This document shows positions 35,084 through 36,419 of a DNA stretch of 36,419 nucleotides, piece after piece. A model generated the notes under the pieces. It worked only from the letters and a program-made list of their open reading frames with translations. It did no database searches and was not told the origin of the DNA. This stretch comes from Dolichospermum sp. UHCC 0259 (lineage in GTDB: Bacteria > Cyanobacteriota > Cyanobacteriia > Cyanobacteriales > Nostocaceae): assembly GCF_009711935.1 (NCBI RefSeq), contig NZ_VIKX01000254.1:1-36419 (forward strand). Reading direction: 5' to 3'. A program made the translations under genes and the position numbers. The first letter of the stretch is position 1; the number at the start of each line of letters is the position of its first letter.

Positions 35084-35290
35084 TTAAATATCGTCTTCAC
35101 TGAGATTAGCCACTTTGAGAAAATGCCTTAATAGTCCAGGTTTTAGTGATTGATTCCCATGAATAGGAACAGAAATTCGGGCTGGTTTATCGGATTTACC
35201 GTAGATATGATGACTACCATTAATCCGTAAAAGTTGCCATCCGTGAGACTCTAATACTTTAGCAAAATTTTTTCCTGAAATTGATTTCAT
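35084..35290 (-). CDS. hicA: HicA-like mRNA interferase toxin
   Basis: 68 residues with a double-stranded-RNA-binding-like fold: ISGKNFAKVLESHGWQLLRINGSHHIY, with the catalytic His in GSHH (H27/H28), then RISVPIHGNQSLKPGLLRHFLK. HicA toxins cleave mRNA and are neutralised by HicB. The start overlaps the hicB stop by 4 bp (ATGA), so antitoxin is made first and the pair is translationally coupled. Catalytic His, Gly and Ser are all present, so the toxin appears functional. Confidence 0.9.
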   Translation of the reverse strand: MKSISGKNFAKVLESHGWQLLRINGSHHIYGKSDKPARISVPIHGNQSLKPGLLRHFLKVANLSEDDI

Positions 35291-35487
35291 ACGGCAATTT
35301 CTAATATTTGGGCAGATTCATCAAGTTCTAATGAATCAACATCAACGAGTAAACAACCTTCAACGGCTTCATATATATTTTGTAGTAATTCTTCAAAAGT
35401 ATCTCCCTGGGTAGCACAACCAGGAATAGCAGGAACTTCTGCCCAATAACCTGTTTCTTCTTTGTGAATAATGACTTTTATTTTCAT
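35287..35487 (-). CDS. hicB: HicB-like antitoxin (short form)
   Basis: 66 residues with the degraded RNase H-like HicB fold: KVIIHKEETGYWAEVPAIPGCATQGDTFEELLQNIYEAVEGCL. The usual C-terminal ribbon-helix-helix or HTH DNA-binding domain is missing, which is common for short cyanobacterial HicBs. It would neutralise HicA by direct binding, while autoregulation would need another DNA-binding partner. An unpaired antitoxin gene with an RHH-like N-terminus lies 50 bp upstream. Confidence 0.88.
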   Translation of the reverse strand: MKIKVIIHKEETGYWAEVPAIPGCATQGDTFEELLQNIYEAVEGCLLVDVDSLELDESAQILEIAV

Positions 35488-35537
35488 GGTTAGAAGTTCA
35501 TTTTTTTAGGTGAGTGATCCTCAAAGACAATTATATC

Positions 35538-35804
35538 TTATCTGTCTCGATCTTCTCTAATCATTTCTGTACTATCTGGTAATCCAAAATCGGCTGGATT
35601 TAAGCGCCGACGATTGCGGCTTTCCTCTAGGACTTTTAGGACATTTTGACGACGTTGTGTTTCTGTTTGCTGTTGTTTTTCTTGTAAGGCTTTCTGTAAT
35701 AGCGTCACAACTTGAGATTCTATGGAATCATTTTCAGATTCGGCTAATTTTTGTAGTTCTTGATATAGTTGATCGGGTAAAGTGATGACATTAAAATTAT
35801 TCAT
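35538..35804 (-). CDS. orphan RHH-like antitoxin of the VapB/FitA type
   Basis: 88 residues. The N-terminus (NVITLPDQLYQELQKLAESENDSIESQVVTLLQKALQ) has the strand-helix-helix pattern of ribbon-helix-helix DNA-binding antitoxins. The tail (NPADFGLPDSTEMIREDRDR) resembles the part that inhibits PIN-domain VapC toxins. No PIN gene follows: the next coding sequence is hicB, 50 bp downstream. It may be an antitoxin that lost its toxin, or it may regulate hicBA. The start lies 24 bp after the trpS fragment, so any transcript from the old trpS promoter would also read it. Confidence 0.72.
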   Translation of the reverse strand: MNNFNVITLPDQLYQELQKLAESENDSIESQVVTLLQKALQEKQQQTETQRRQNVLKVLEESRNRRRLNPADFGLPDSTEMIREDRDR

Positions 35805-35828
35805 CTGTCAAACTTCCAAGGTTATTTA

Positions 35829-35993
35829 TTAATAATGGTAACACGATATAGTAAGGAGGAGCATAGACATGAGAATAAAGAAATTTTCATACTGGTCTTG
35901 AATTTCTACCCAGTTGCGAATTGCACCTAAATAGTTACCTAAGTGTAAGTTACCAGTTGGTTGAACTCCCGACAAAACGCGCTGCTTACCCAT
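35829..35993 (-). pseudogene. trpS: tryptophanyl-tRNA synthetase, 5' fragment
   Basis: Starting at the ATG at 35993, 39 residues match the N-terminus of bacterial Trp[21 protein letters not shown] and [19 protein letters not shown], including the HIGH-like ATP motif (HLGN). After ENFF, where the family continues with a CVVDLHA-type strand, the frame runs through 15 unrelated residues to a TAA at 35829. More than 85% of the enzyme is absent. TrpRS is essential, so a complete copy should exist elsewhere, making this a duplicated or rearranged remnant. The start and upstream GAGGAG look intact, so a short peptide could still be made. Confidence 0.85.
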
Positions 35994-36419
35994 AATTATC
36001 CGTTATTTATCTCCTCTTTTCCGCTTTGTAGTTTTAGAAAAAGTTTGGCAAATACATATTTAGATTAATAAAAGATTCAGAAAAAGTTAAAGAATAAATA
36101 GCTTTTTAGGTATATCTATTGATGTTCAGGGTGCAAACTGAAGAAAAACTCTATCTATCTAAGGGTTTTTCTAGAAAAGTAAACTTTTACCAAAGCTTTG
36201 TCAAAGTTTAACCTTTAGTATTCTCTCGGATATTAAATATTCGTGGTATCCTATTTTAGGATGGAATAATCAAATATATCCAATCTAAGTCAAATGTGAG
36301 AATTTTGCTATCACATTTTTTCTGATAATTGCACCTTAAAAACTTTAATTTCGTTAGCGTTGCCGCAACGCAAATTGATTTAAGGTAAATCGGCTCTTGC
36401 GCCTCTTTTATGGAGAAAA
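35994..36419. other. right-edge region without a supported gene
   Basis: AT-rich sequence upstream of the trpS fragment, probably containing its former promoter on the minus strand. A small palindrome GCGTTGCCGCAACGC lies at 36357-36371. An ATG at 36410 could start a plus-strand gene beyond the window, but too little is visible to judge. Confidence 0.4.

Overview
The window comes from a cyanobacterium, most likely a filamentous Nostocales member (Anabaena/Dolichospermum/Aphanizomenon type). The evidence is the cyanobacterial gene set (CrtH carotenoid isomerase, fused PanC-Cmk, UPF0182 membrane protein, RppA/RppB-type two-component pair, CHAT protease, DUF4058, Fe-SOD), low GC with at least 16 HIP1 octamers (GCGATCGC), heptameric short tandem repeats (AGGGAAC, TAATGGG) and many small palindromic or MITE-like repeats. 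I see no tRNA, rRNA, CRISPR array or intact transposase.

Layout. 1-1.5 kb: crtH, missing its N-terminal FAD-binding motif. 1.5-8.4 kb (minus): a Cys-cluster membrane protein, a UPF0182 protein, a secreted CHAT protease and a beta-barrel protein. 8.5-13.9 kb (plus): a cyclic-nucleotide-binding domain protein, rlpA with a long structured leader, panC/cmk and sodB. 13.9-14.35 kb: a pile of short repeats. 14.36-21.13 kb (minus): a four-gene run in transcription order winged-helix-like protein, AAA ATPase, a 927-residue DEDDy exonuclease + Fe-S PD-(D/E)XK nuclease + FtsK motor fusion, and a ParA ATPase. 21.4-22.6 kb (minus): ybjN-type gene followed by a LipM-like octanoyl/lipoyl transferase gene. 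23.3 kb: a small unknown gene behind phased A-tracts. 24.2-26.6 kb (plus): an SbnA-like PLP enzyme translationally coupled to an ANKH/MATE-like exporter. 26.6-28.7 kb (minus): rppB and rppA. 29.0-30.6 kb (minus): purH, flanked by an inverted pair of about 108-bp repeats. 30.9-32.3 kb (plus): a site-2 protease. 32.5-34.0 kb (minus): a GHL10-type hydrolase and thiS. 34.2-36.0 kb (minus): DUF4058, HicBA toxin-antitoxin, an antitoxin with no toxin beside it, and a 39-codon fragment of trpS.

The strongest candidate for an undescribed system is the 14.36-21.13 kb block. It combines a DNA-pumping motor, two different nuclease folds, a separate AAA ATPase, a DNA-binding-like protein and a ParA switch, with a 22-bp overlap between the two largest genes. 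A DNA-processing or anti-invader role is inference from domain content. A second candidate is the coupled SbnA-like enzyme/exporter pair, which looks like a minimal make-and-export unit for an amino-acid-derived metabolite. Several genes are damaged or remodelled by repeats: crtH lacks its 5' end, trpS is reduced to its 5' end, and a palindromic repeat is translated inside the nuclease-motor fusion.
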